Assembly (NCBI RefSeq): GCF_018860565.1
Contig: NZ_JAHKPS010000012.1
Coordinates: 1-64,000 of the forward strand
DNA length: 64,000 nt
Direction of reading: 5' to 3'
Source of the DNA: Winogradskyella psychrotolerans
Lineage (GTDB): Bacteria; Bacteroidota; Bacteroidia; Flavobacteriales; Flavobacteriaceae
Shown here: one piece after another, positions 15,988 to 24,581 of the stretch
How the letters are laid out: the number at the start of each line of letters is the position of its first letter
Position numbering within the stretch: position 1 is the first letter of the stretch
Program-made: the position numbers and the translations under genes
The notes under the pieces: generated by a model
Told to the model about the DNA's origin: nothing
Seen by the model: the letters and a program-made list of their open reading frames with translations, nothing else
Database searches by the model: none

Positions 15988-16605
15988 TTATTTGTTTCTA
16001 GCAATAATGTCAAACTTAATTAATCCTCCGTCTATATTAGCCCTTTTTAAAAGCCCATTTTTGTAATAATAATTGTTTTCTCGCTCTTTGGAATTCACTT
16101 TCTTGTATGCATGATTTCCCAACGCTATTATGGTGTTAAAATTTCCAGTCTGTTCAGAATAACAGCGATCTACGTGCTTTGGCTCTGTAAAGTATAGCAG
16201 AACTGTTGCATAATATATAGGGTCTTTTACAGTTTCTTTATCCTTTTCATTTTTTAAAACCTGATAGCCCGTTTCACTCTTTTTAGTAAACGTTTTGGCA
16301 TGTGGCTTATCATTTATAGTGATGTCTACGTTAGATGTTTTTAACATATTACCATTAAAAGTAACATTGTACTCATGGTTTACATTAATTTTTTTTATAA
16401 TTCGAGTTTCAATAGTTGTAGAGCTTTGGTAATAGGTTAGTGAATCATTACTCGTTTTAGTGGCTTTTAGGCTGCCAATTGTTTTATTATTGTACACAAT
16501 GTCAAAGTAAAGCGTTTCTTTGCTTGTAGAATTGGTTTGAGATGCAATGGTATTATTAATAGTTAAACATAGTAGCAAAAGTACCATGGTTTTGATCTGA
16601 TTCAT
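15988..16605 (-). CDS. Secreted DUF6134-like protein
   Basis: This 205-residue protein has a signal peptide (MNQIKTMVLLLLCLTINNTIA, cleavage near residue 22). The body is beta-rich: 'ETLYFDIVYNNKTIGSLKATK', 'TTIETRIIKKINVNHEYNVTF', 'IYYATVLLYFTEPKHVDRCY', 'IDGGLIKFDIIARNK'. This is the pattern of DUF6134 proteins of Bacteroidota, which are exported and of unknown function. It is convergent with the STAS-like pair. Cell location would be periplasm or envelope. Confidence 0.65.
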   Translation of the reverse strand: MNQIKTMVLLLLCLTINNTIASQTNSTSKETLYFDIVYNNKTIGSLKATKTSNDSLTYYQSSTTIETRIIKKINVNHEYNVTFNGNMLKTSNVDITINDKPHAKTFTKKSETGYQVLKNEKDKETVKDPIYYATVLLYFTEPKHVDRCYSEQTGNFNTIIALGNHAYKKVNSKERENNYYYKNGLLKRANIDGGLIKFDIIARNK

Positions 16606-16924
16606 GATAAATTAATTTTGATTGATTATTTCAAAATTTGAAAATAATAAGCCTTAAAAGGGTGTCATATTTGTGTAATTTTTTAAAATTAAATTCTTCT
16701 CATTTTCTCTGTAACTGTATTCGTTTTTATAAATAATTACGGCATACAATTTCAAGTAAAAATACGCAATTCGCATAGACATCACTTTTATAAAACGTAT
16801 TAAATTTGGTTTTAATGAGTTGTGAGTTATAACTCTATTCCAAAAAATAATTGAACTGACATATATCATTGTTTATGTGTGGTGAGCTATTTAATTTTAT
16901 GAATAAATAATAAAAACGCTCATT
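16606..16924. other. Intergenic stretch between DUF6134-like and USP genes
   Basis: This 319 bp AT-rich region lies between divergent genes and should hold both promoters. A 71-codon minus-strand frame (16654-16869) has no recognisable domain and a composition typical of intergenic DNA, so I do not call it a gene. No repeat or terminator was recognised. Confidence 0.5.
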
Positions 16925-17773
16925 ATGCTATCTATTCTTCTTCCGACAGATTTTTCAGAAAATTCAATGAATGCAATTAGGTATGCATTAGAATTTTTTA
17001 AATATCAAAAGACAACATTTTACTTTATGCATGCGTATCAAAATGAATTTTACGATCATGAAGAACTAAGATCTCGTGATGTCTTTGATGATGTTTTAGA
17101 TAAAGTTAAAACAGCCTCTCAAAATAATTTAGATATTCTGCTCGATAAAGTAAAAGAAATAGCACCAAATCCAAGGTTTACATTTCATACCATTTCGGCT
17201 TATAATACGCTTGTAGAAGAGGTTAATCTTATTGCTGACGGAAAACAAATAGACTTGATTGTGATGGGAACCAAAGGAAAATCAAATGAGCGCCATATCG
17301 TGTTTGGGAGTAAAACGTTTCAAGTTTTAAAATATGTAGAATGTCCTATTTTGGCTATTCCTTCTAATTATACAAACACACAGCCTAAGCGTATTTTATT
17401 TCCAACCAATTATATGATGCCTTATAAGCGTCGCGAACTTAAACTATTATCAGTTTTAGCTAAATCTTATCGAAGTAGTATTGATGTTTTACATGTTTCT
17501 ACCAGTCATAAATTGTCTATTAGACAGGAAGATAACAAAGCATTTATTTCTAATATATTGAGTGATAACGACGTGAAATTTTGCCATGAAGAAAGTAGAA
17601 AGGTAGCAGACACTATTAAAACATATATCAAAGAAAAAAATATTGACATTATTACTATGGTAAATACGCAGCACTCATTTTTAGAAGATATGTTATTTCC
17701 ATCTAATATTGATAAAGTGAGTCTTGGATTAAAAATACCATTATTAGCTATGCAAAATAAAACACGTTCTTAA
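16925..17773 (+). CDS. Universal stress protein, tandem UspA domains (1 of 3)
   Basis: This 282-residue cytosolic protein has two UspA-type domains. The first (1-145) begins 'ILLPTDFSENSMNAIRYAL' and ends with the nucleotide-binding type motif 'DLIVMGTKGKSNERHIVFGS'. The second (about 153-278) begins 'RILFPTNYM' and is degenerate at the corresponding loop. Such proteins respond to starvation, oxidative or energy stress and may bind ATP. It is the first of three similar genes on the same strand. It is the most divergent copy: the usual TGAKE part of the loop reads SNERH. Confidence 0.88.
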   Translation: MLSILLPTDFSENSMNAIRYALEFFKYQKTTFYFMHAYQNEFYDHEELRSRDVFDDVLDKVKTASQNNLDILLDKVKEIAPNPRFTFHTISAYNTLVEEVNLIADGKQIDLIVMGTKGKSNERHIVFGSKTFQVLKYVECPILAIPSNYTNTQPKRILFPTNYMMPYKRRELKLLSVLAKSYRSSIDVLHVSTSHKLSIRQEDNKAFISNILSDNDVKFCHEESRKVADTIKTYIKEKNIDIITMVNTQHSFLEDMLFPSNIDKVSLGLKIPLLAMQNKTRS

Positions 17774-17848
17774 CTTATTAGAAACCCATAGTCTAAATTT
17801 TATCATTTAAACAATATATATCCATTCAAAAACAATAAACATAAGCAC

Positions 17849-18682
17849 ATGAAACAGATTCTATTACCTACAGATTTTTCAGATAATTCTTGGAGCGCAA
17901 TTGTATATGCTTTAAAGTTATATGCTAATGAAACTTGCGCATTTTATTTTCTTCATTCTTGGTCTTTTCTAGAATCAACATCAAGAACGTACATTACATC
18001 AACTTATGTCGATCAATTAAAGGAAAAATCAATAAAAGAATTAAATGAGCTTAAGGGCAGAGTAGAGGTTGTCAATAAAAACCCAAATCATGCATTTCAG
18101 GTTATTCATACTTCAGAGGTTTTACAAGATGCGATAGAGACAGCTATTAAGAAGTATAACATCGATATGATTATTATGGGAACAAAAGGAGCTACTGGAG
18201 CAAAAGAATTTTTCTTTGGAAGCAACACTGTTAACACAATACAAAAGATAAAGCAATGTCCTATTTTAATTATACCTGATGGACTTGACTTTGTTGAACC
18301 AAAACAAATTACATTTCCTACCGATTTTAAACGCTTTTACGGCGATGAAATACTTGAGTTAATACAGTTGTCTAGCCTTTATGATTCTCAAATAAGGGTA
18401 CTTCATATTAATAAAGAGGATAAGTTAACAGACTTACAGATTGATAATATGGGAGTACTAAAAAAATATTTGAAAAACAATGAGTATAGTTTTCATTGGA
18501 TGCCAGATTATGCTAAAAAATCAGAGACAATACATGATTTTATAGAAGAGTTAGAAATTAACATACTTGTAATGATTAAATATGAACACAACATTATTGA
18601 AAATATTATTAATGAGCCAGTTATTAAGAAATTAGGGTTTCAGGTCACTATCCCTTTTCTAGTTATACCAAGTGCAAGCTGA
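17849..18682 (+). CDS. Universal stress protein, tandem UspA domains (2 of 3)
   Basis: This 277-residue paralogue has an N-terminal UspA domain with 'ILLPTDFSDNSWSAIVYAL' and the loop 'DMIIMGTKGATGAKEFFFGS' that fits the G-2X-G-9X-G(S/T) ATP-binding pattern. The second domain starts 'QITFPTDFKRFYGDEI' and keeps the fold but not the loop. It is close in sequence to the third copy (shared 'HWMPDYAKKSE'/'HWKPGYTKKTQ' and 'NEPVIK.LG' segments), so these two arose by a later duplication. The gap to the first copy is 75 bp. Confidence 0.88.
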   Translation: MKQILLPTDFSDNSWSAIVYALKLYANETCAFYFLHSWSFLESTSRTYITSTYVDQLKEKSIKELNELKGRVEVVNKNPNHAFQVIHTSEVLQDAIETAIKKYNIDMIIMGTKGATGAKEFFFGSNTVNTIQKIKQCPILIIPDGLDFVEPKQITFPTDFKRFYGDEILELIQLSSLYDSQIRVLHINKEDKLTDLQIDNMGVLKKYLKNNEYSFHWMPDYAKKSETIHDFIEELEINILVMIKYEHNIIENIINEPVIKKLGFQVTIPFLVIPSAS

Positions 18683-18744
18683 TAAATGTCATTTTATAAC
18701 ATAGTTGTGGGTTGTATTTTGCCAAAAAATAACTACTTTTAGCT

Positions 18745-19581
18745 ATGAAAAAAAATATTCTACTACCAACAGATTTTTCCGAAAACGCATGGAGCGCGGC
18801 TATTTATGCACTAAAACTATATCAAAATTTAGATTGTAAATTCTATTTTTTGAATTCGTATAAAATGAAAGTGTCAACCATGTCTAGTTTTTCTAATAAG
18901 TTATTAGAAACAGTATCTAGTCAGGCAAAGGATGAGCTTAAAGAGATAAAGAATAAGGCAGAAAACTATAATACAAATACAAACCATGAGTTTGAGATTA
19001 TTATAAGTTCTGGTGATTTATACGATGCTATAGATGCTTCAATTGAGAAGTATAATATAGATCTTATTGTAATGGGTACCAAAGGTGCAACTGGAGCTAA
19101 AGAACTTTTCTTAGGAAGTAATACGGTTAATATTATTAAAAAAGTAAAGAAGGCTCCTGTATTAATTGTGCCAGACAGGTATGATTTTGTAGAACCAAAA
19201 CAATTAGCTTTTCCTACCGACTTTAACCGTTTTTATGGCGATGAGTTATCACCTCTAAAAGTTATGTCAGAACGTTATAATTCTAAAATAAGAATTATAC
19301 ATATTAACGAGCAAGAGAAACTTACAGATATTCAAAACTCTAATTTATCGCATTTAAAATCGTATTTTAAAGCGGATACATATAGTTTACATTGGAAGCC
19401 AGGTTATACAAAGAAAACCCAAGCCATTTATGATTTCATTAAAGAAGAAGATATTAATATTCTGGTGATGATTAATTATGAGCATAGCTTTATTGAAAAT
19501 ATCGTTAATGAACCAGTTATAAAGAATTTAGGGTATCAGCTAACCATTCCTTTTTTAGTAATACCATGTACGAGCTGTTAA
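18745..19581 (+). CDS. Universal stress protein, tandem UspA domains (3 of 3)
   Basis: This 278-residue third copy has 'ILLPTDFSENAWSAAIYAL' and 'DLIVMGTKGATGAKELFLGS' in the first domain and 'QLAFPTDFNRFYGDEL' in the second. The intact ATP-loop pattern in the first domain suggests nucleotide binding there. It lies 62 bp after copy 2 and before a terminator at 19661, so the three genes may form one stress unit, although each gap is large enough for its own promoter. Confidence 0.88.
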   Translation: MKKNILLPTDFSENAWSAAIYALKLYQNLDCKFYFLNSYKMKVSTMSSFSNKLLETVSSQAKDELKEIKNKAENYNTNTNHEFEIIISSGDLYDAIDASIEKYNIDLIVMGTKGATGAKELFLGSNTVNIIKKVKKAPVLIVPDRYDFVEPKQLAFPTDFNRFYGDELSPLKVMSERYNSKIRIIHINEQEKLTDIQNSNLSHLKSYFKADTYSLHWKPGYTKKTQAIYDFIKEEDINILVMINYEHSFIENIVNEPVIKNLGYQLTIPFLVIPCTSC

Positions 19582-19991
19582 TAGCAAATTTTTTACGATA
19601 GAATTACAGGTGTTAAATAAAGTCACCTAAGTTTTATTCACCATAGCACTAACAATTTTTAAAAACGTAACCATTTTATGTGTTACGTTTTTGTGTTTTA
19701 TAGAACTAAAGTTATAGTGTGTTGCTAGTTCGTAAGCTGTTATTTCTTTCATCTATTTTAATGGTGATTGTTAGAGATAAAAGTTTGATAATCTTATTGT
19801 TATTTTACGGTGTTTATGACTGCTCTTAAAAAGTGAAAGTTTTATTCTTTTTTTCGACAAAACCAGGAGGTGAAGACGTGTTCTTTGCTTAAATTCATTT
19901 AGAGAACACCGTTTAATAAGCCATTATAATGCTACTTAATAAGTAACAATTAGTAATTTAGCATTCTAATTAAAAGAAAGGATCATATTTT
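19582..19991. other. Gene-free stretch between the USP genes and msrB
   Basis: The left part holds a strong terminator hairpin (19661-19692). The right part should hold the msrB promoter. A spaced inverted repeat GTGTTCT (19878-19884) and AGAACAC (19903-19909) lies about 83 bp before msrB and could be regulatory. No coding region was recognised. Confidence 0.5.
19661..19692 (+). terminator. Terminator after the USP genes
   Basis: AAAAACGTAAC and GTTACGTTTTT form a perfect 11 bp stem with a 10-base loop. A-rich and T-rich flanks allow it to work in both directions. Confidence 0.8.
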
Positions 19992-20444
19992 ATGTTAACG
20001 TGGAAAGAAGTTATTAATTTTTCGGTAAAAGGAAACCCAGAACCAGATCGTAGAGTAGAAAAAACGGAAGAGGAATGGAGAGCTATTCTTACACCAGAAC
20101 AATTCAGAATTACACGCAAAGCAGGAACAGAAGCGCCAAATTCAGGAGCATTGTGTAGCAGTTATGAGGCAGGAAAATACAATTGCGTTTGTTGTGATAC
20201 GCCATTATTTGACTCTACAATTAAATTTGAATCTGGTACAGGTTGGCCAAGTTTCTCTCAACCAATTAAAGAAAATGCAATTAAATATATAAGAGATACT
20301 GCTTTTGGAATGGTAAGGGTAGAAGTACAATGTAATACTTGCGATGCACACCAAGGGCATGTTTTTCCTGATGGCCCAGAGCCAAGCGGATTAAGATATT
20401 GTATAAACTCTGAATCAATGGTGCTGCAAACAGAAAATCAATAA
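19992..20444 (+). CDS. msrB: Peptide-methionine (R)-S-oxide reductase MsrB
   Basis: This 150-residue enzyme reduces methionine-R-sulfoxide in proteins using thioredoxin. The zinc-binding cysteines are in 'NCVCCDTPLF' and 'VQCNTCDAHQGH'. The substrate segment 'FESGTGWPSF' and the catalytic cysteine in 'GLRYCINSESM' are all present. There is no export signal, so it is cytosolic. It opens a run of redox-repair genes that includes two MsrA-type genes. A terminator follows 40 bp after the stop, so msrB is probably its own transcript. Confidence 0.95.
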   Translation: MLTWKEVINFSVKGNPEPDRRVEKTEEEWRAILTPEQFRITRKAGTEAPNSGALCSSYEAGKYNCVCCDTPLFDSTIKFESGTGWPSFSQPIKENAIKYIRDTAFGMVRVEVQCNTCDAHQGHVFPDGPEPSGLRYCINSESMVLQTENQ

Positions 20445-20485
20445 GGAGATTAAAAATCAGAGTTCAACTCATAATAATTAGAATA

Positions 20486-20513
20486 AAGAGAGTCTTTGGG
20501 CTCTCTTTTTATT
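20486..20513 (+). terminator. Terminator after msrB
   Basis: AGAGAG and CTCTCT form a stem with an 8-base loop followed by TTTT. A wider inverted repeat (AGTTCAACTCATA at 20461, TATGAGTTAAACT at about 20515) encloses it. Confidence 0.75.
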
Positions 20514-20613
20514 GATATGAGTTAAACTAAAAATAAGTATCTATATAAATTGTTTGCAATTTGAAAAGTTCAAATGAATTAAAGATGATTATCTTTAGTG
20601 AAGAAATAAGACA

Positions 20614-22182
20614 ATGACATTAAAACTCAACATAAAAGATAAATTTAATAAAGCACTTCCCGCAGACTCTATTCTTGAAAATTACAGAAGACAAGTCGAG
20701 GGCGCTTGTTTTTCGTTTGTAACACCTAAAATTCCAAGTCACCCTTCGTTAATTCACGTGTCGCCAGAAATGCTTCATAATTTAGGGTTAACAAAAGAAG
20801 ATAGTGAAACTAAGGCTTTTTTAAACATAGTTACAGGAGCAAAAGTGTTAACTAATACTAAACCGTATGCCATGTGTTATGCAGGACATCAATTTGGGAA
20901 TTGGGCAGGACAGTTAGGTGACGGAAGAGCAATCAATTTAGCCGAAATTGAACATGATAATAAACATTGGGCATTGCAATTAAAAGGCGCAGGAGAAACA
21001 CCTTATTCGCGATCTGCAGACGGATTGGCGGTATTGCGTTCTTCAGTTAGAGAGTATTTATGTAGCGAAGCCATGTATCATTTAGGTGTGCCAACAACAA
21101 GAGCTTTGTCTTTGGCATTATCTGGCGACCAAGTCTTACGAGATGTGATGTACAATGGAAATGCAGCTTATGAAAAAGGAGCAATTGTAGCACGTGTTGC
21201 ACCATCTTTTTTACGCTTTGGAAGTTATGAGATCTTTGCAGCAAGACAAGATCATAAGACCTTAAAAACCCTTGTCAATTTTACCATAAAAAATCATTTT
21301 CCACATTTAGGTACACCTTCTAAGGCAACTTATATTGCGTTTTTTGCTGAGGTCGCTCAGCGTACTTTAGAAATGATTGTGCATTGGCAACGTGTTGGTT
21401 TTGTGCATGGAGTAATGAATACAGATAATATGTCTGTGTTAGGATTAACAATAGATTTTGGCCCTTATGGTTGGTTAGAAGGTTTTGATCTTGGATGGAC
21501 ACCAAATACAACAGATAGAGAACATAGGCGTTACCGTTATGGTAATCAACCTAATATTGGACTGTGGAATTTATACCAATTGGCAAATGCATTATACCCT
21601 TTAATTGAAGCAACAGAACCATTGGAGGCTATCTTAGAACAGTATAAAACAGATTTTGATATTGAATCACTAAAAATGATGCGATCAAAATTAGGATTAC
21701 AAATTGAAAGTCCTTCTGATAAACTACTGCTACAAGATTTAGAAGACCTTTTGCAATTAACGGAAACGGATATGACCATTTTCTTTAGAAATTTAAGCCG
21801 TTTCAAAAGTGAAAAGCCTTTTGAAGGATTTGCTGTTATTGAAAAGGCATTTTATACTTTAGATGATCTTTCAGACTCTATAATAGAGCAGTGGAATAAT
21901 TGGTTCCAACGTTATTCAGAACGCTTGAAAGATGAGTCGTTTTCATACGAGGAACGAAAAGCGGCAATGAATGCTGTAAATCCAAAATATGTATTACGAA
22001 ATTACATGGCGCAATTAGCAATAGATGATGCCACTAAAGGAGATTATGGGGTAATAGAAGAGTTATTCAATCTTCTTAAAAAACCTTATGATGAACAACC
22101 AGAATCAGAAAAATGGTTTGCAAAACGACCAGAATGGGCAAGAAACAAAGTAGGTTGTTCTATGTTGTCTTGCAGTTCCTAA
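20614..22182 (+). CDS. selO: SelO-family protein adenylyltransferase (AMPylase, UPF0061)
   Basis: This 522-residue pseudokinase-fold protein transfers AMP to Ser, Thr or Tyr of target proteins in the family members studied. Visible signatures are 'GHQFGNWAGQLGDGRA', 'LKGAGETPYSRSADG', 'VLRSSVREYLCSEAM', 'GVMNTDNMS', the metal-binding 'DFGPYG' and 'YRYGNQPNIGLWNL'. The C-terminus ends CSMLSCSS; the terminal Cys is the place where eukaryotic SelO has selenocysteine. SelO is linked to redox balance, which fits its position between msrB and msrA. Length is normal. It lies 33 bp before msrA and is likely co-transcribed. Confidence 0.93.
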   Translation: MTLKLNIKDKFNKALPADSILENYRRQVEGACFSFVTPKIPSHPSLIHVSPEMLHNLGLTKEDSETKAFLNIVTGAKVLTNTKPYAMCYAGHQFGNWAGQLGDGRAINLAEIEHDNKHWALQLKGAGETPYSRSADGLAVLRSSVREYLCSEAMYHLGVPTTRALSLALSGDQVLRDVMYNGNAAYEKGAIVARVAPSFLRFGSYEIFAARQDHKTLKTLVNFTIKNHFPHLGTPSKATYIAFFAEVAQRTLEMIVHWQRVGFVHGVMNTDNMSVLGLTIDFGPYGWLEGFDLGWTPNTTDREHRRYRYGNQPNIGLWNLYQLANALYPLIEATEPLEAILEQYKTDFDIESLKMMRSKLGLQIESPSDKLLLQDLEDLLQLTETDMTIFFRNLSRFKSEKPFEGFAVIEKAFYTLDDLSDSIIEQWNNWFQRYSERLKDESFSYEERKAAMNAVNPKYVLRNYMAQLAIDDATKGDYGVIEELFNLLKKPYDEQPESEKWFAKRPEWARNKVGCSMLSCSS

Positions 22183-22215
22183 TCAAAATATAAAAGAATA
22201 AATAAAATATAAATT

Positions 22216-22713
22216 ATGACTAACTATAAAAAAGCATACATAGCAGGAGGTTGTTTTTGGGGAATGGAAGATTTATTCAGAACACAACCCGGAATTATAG
22301 ATACAGAAGTAGGTTACCAAGGTGGTGAAAATGATAACCCAACTTATAAATACCATCCAGGCCACGCAGAAGGCATTGAATTAACTTATGATCCTAATGA
22401 AACTTCTTTTGAAAAAATTCTAGATTATTTCTTTAGAATTCATAATCCAACAACTGTAGATCAGCAAGGAAATGATAAAGGTTCTAGTTATCGTTCTGCT
22501 ATTTTTTACCAAAATGAAGAAGAAAAAGCGATAGCCGAAAAGGTTATTGAATTGGTAAACGCATCAGGTAAATGGGATGCTGATGTTGTAACTACTTTAG
22601 AACCTTTTTCACCATTTTGGGTTGCCGAAGAAAATCATCAGGATTATTTAGTGAAGAATCCTAACGGCTATACCTGTCATTATTTAAGATTTGAAGAACC
22701 TTTCATTAAATAA
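22216..22713 (+). CDS. msrA: Peptide-methionine (S)-S-oxide reductase MsrA
   Basis: This 165-residue enzyme reduces methionine-S-sulfoxide. The catalytic motif is 'AGGCFWGMEDLF' near the N-terminus. 'VGYQGGENDNPTYKYHPGHAE', 'DQQGNDKGSSYRSAIFY' and 'EENHQDYL' are typical MsrA signatures. It is cytosolic. It is part of a tight redox-repair run with selO upstream and an aldo/keto reductase immediately downstream. Confidence 0.95.
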   Translation: MTNYKKAYIAGGCFWGMEDLFRTQPGIIDTEVGYQGGENDNPTYKYHPGHAEGIELTYDPNETSFEKILDYFFRIHNPTTVDQQGNDKGSSYRSAIFYQNEEEKAIAEKVIELVNASGKWDADVVTTLEPFSPFWVAEENHQDYLVKNPNGYTCHYLRFEEPFIK

Positions 22714-22723
22714 TTTAGAGAGC

Positions 22724-23683
22724 TTGAAAATTAAGAATAATATAGGATTAGGAACAGCGGCAATCGGTAGACCCGTTTATATCAATATTAAGAGTAATGC
22801 CGCTTCTGGTGGCTTTTCACGACCTGAGTTTAAGAATAAGGGCTTTCAGATTTTAGAAGAAGCTTATGATAAAGGTGTCAGGTATTTTGACACTTCACCA
22901 GGTTATGGATTGGCCGAAGAATTACTAGTTAATTGGTTAAAAACAAAGAAAGACCCAAGCATTCAAGTATCTACAAAATGGGGTTATACTTATGTGGCAG
23001 ATTTTAATCCTAATGCAAAAGTCCATGAGGTTAAAGAGCATTCAATTGATAAACTAAATGCACAATGGGAATACTCTAAACAACTATTACCATACCTTAA
23101 AGTATATCAAATTCATTCTGCAACTTTAGATACTGGAGTTCTTGAAAATACAGAAGTTTTAAAACGTTTGCATGAATTAAAAAAGGAAAATAATCTCACT
23201 ATTGGGTTGTCTACTACAGGAGCCAATCAAACCGAAGTTTTAGAAAAAGCCTTGTCAATTCAAGTTGAAAATGAAGCTTTATTTCAATCTTTTCAATGCA
23301 CTTATAATATTTTAGACCAAAGCGTTTTTAAATATGCAGAAGCTTTAAAAAACCTATCAGGACCGTTTATAATAAAAGAAGCTTTGGCTAATGGTCGATT
23401 AATTCCTAACGATAATTATCCAGCTTATAAAAACCTTTACGATTATATGAATCGTTTAGCAAAGCAATATCATGTTGGAGTAGATGCCGTCGCTTTGCAG
23501 TATTGTATGGCTATTTTTCCTGAAGCATTAATATTAAGTGGAGCAAGTAGTGGTGAGCACTTAGACGCCAACTTAAAAGCAAAACAATTTTTATTAACCA
23601 ATTCTGAAGTAGATGAGTTAAATACCTATGGAATTTCTAACCGTAAATATTGGCAAGAAAGAAAAGAATTGGCATGGAATTAA
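22724..23683 (+). CDS. Aldo/keto reductase family oxidoreductase
   Basis: This protein of about 319 residues begins 'LKIKNNIGLGTAAIGRPVY'. I chose the TTG at 22724, 10 bp after the msrA stop; an upstream in-frame TTG at 22691 would overlap msrA by 23 bp. The AKR barrel shows 'GVRYFDTSPGYGLAEELLVNWL' (Asp and Tyr of the catalytic set), 'VSTKWGYTY' (Lys) and 'YQIHSATL' (His). The C-terminal NADPH-binding helix is less clear. The substrate is not predictable. The context suggests reduction of carbonyl products of oxidative damage, but that is an inference. Confidence 0.82.
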   Translation: MKIKNNIGLGTAAIGRPVYINIKSNAASGGFSRPEFKNKGFQILEEAYDKGVRYFDTSPGYGLAEELLVNWLKTKKDPSIQVSTKWGYTYVADFNPNAKVHEVKEHSIDKLNAQWEYSKQLLPYLKVYQIHSATLDTGVLENTEVLKRLHELKKENNLTIGLSTTGANQTEVLEKALSIQVENEALFQSFQCTYNILDQSVFKYAEALKNLSGPFIIKEALANGRLIPNDNYPAYKNLYDYMNRLAKQYHVGVDAVALQYCMAIFPEALILSGASSGEHLDANLKAKQFLLTNSEVDELNTYGISNRKYWQERKELAWN

Positions 23684-23758
23684 ACTAAGCCTATGTAATT
23701 GAGGCTTACTTGTGATGTATAATAGATAAACTATTACGATTAAAATATAAAGTATATA

Positions 23759-24040
23759 ATGAAAGCAATTTGGGAAAATCAAGTCATCGCAGAAAGTAAT
23801 AATACAGTGGTCATTGAAGGGAACCATTATTTTCCTCATGAGAGTTTAAATAAAGCGTTTTTTAAACCAAGTGATTTACACTCTACATGTCCATGGAAGG
23901 GTAAAGCATCTTATTACACATTAGAAGTAAATGGGAAAGAAAATAATGATGCAGCTTGGTATTATGAGAATCCATCAGAGTTAGCAAAAGGAATAAAAAA
24001 TCACGTTGCTTTTTGGAGAGGAGTAGAGGTCACAGAATAA
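23759..24040 (+). CDS. DUF427 domain protein
   Basis: This 93-residue protein matches DUF427 along its whole length: 'ESNNTVVIEGNHYFPHESL', 'PSDLHSTCPWKGKASYYTLEV' and 'AAWYYENPSELAKGIKNHVAFWRGVEV'. The 'TCPWKG.A.YY' and 'WYYENP' segments are characteristic. The biochemical role of the family is not established. It is 16 bp upstream of a second MsrA-like gene, so it belongs to the redox-repair operon. Confidence 0.88.
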   Translation: MKAIWENQVIAESNNTVVIEGNHYFPHESLNKAFFKPSDLHSTCPWKGKASYYTLEVNGKENNDAAWYYENPSELAKGIKNHVAFWRGVEVTE

Positions 24041-24056
24041 AGCGTTGTAAATAGTA

Positions 24057-24581
24057 ATGAGGCACTTTGAAAAAATAGGATTTGGTGGAGGATGTCATTG
24101 GTGTACAGAGGCTGTATTTCAGTCTCTTATTGGTGTAGAACAAGTACAGCAAGGTTGGATTGCTTCAAGCGGAGATAATGCTACATTGTCTGAAGCGGTA
24201 ATTGTAAATTATAATGCAGCTTTAATTTCGTTAGAGGTTTTAATTGAAATTCATTTGTACACGCATAAAAGTACATCGGATCATAGCATGCGCCAAAAAT
24301 ACCGTTCAGCAATTTATGTTTTTGATAAAATTAAAGAAAACAAGGTGTTAAACGTGCTTAAAACACTGCAATCTAAATTTAATAATAAGTTAGTCACGCA
24401 AGTGCTTCCATTTTCAGAGTTTAAACCTTCAAGAGAAGCAATTTCAAATTACTATTATAAAAATCCTAACAAACCATTTTGTGAAACCTTTATTAATCCA
24501 AAATTAAAATTGCTTTTAGAAAGGTTTGGTAACTATACCGACATAAGTAAAACAGTACATTTAAATATTAAAGTATCATGA
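24057..24581 (+). CDS. MsrA-like peptide-methionine sulfoxide reductase (divergent paralogue)
   Basis: This 174-residue protein has the MsrA active-site region as '[15 protein letters not shown]' (catalytic Cys about residue 12), and later 'QQGWIASSG', '[25 protein letters not shown]' and '[22 protein letters not shown]'. It lacks the GYxGG and NHQDY forms of the first MsrA and has lower overall similarity, so it is a separate subfamily. The activity is likely related but the substrate may differ. Its stop overlaps the next gene's start by 4 bp, so the two are translationally coupled. Confidence 0.82.
   Translation: MRHFEKIGFGGGCHWCTEAVFQSLIGVEQVQQGWIASSGDNATLSEAVIVNYNAALISLEVLIEIHLYTHKSTSDHSMRQKYRSAIYVFDKIKENKVLNVLKTLQSKFNNKLVTQVLPFSEFKPSREAISNYYYKNPNKPFCETFINPKLKLLLERFGNYTDISKTVHLNIKVS

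Noticed and set aside
16654..16869. A 71-codon minus-strand frame between the DUF6134-like and USP genes
   Set aside because: It has no recognisable domain, the composition of intergenic DNA and a position in a promoter region between divergent genes.
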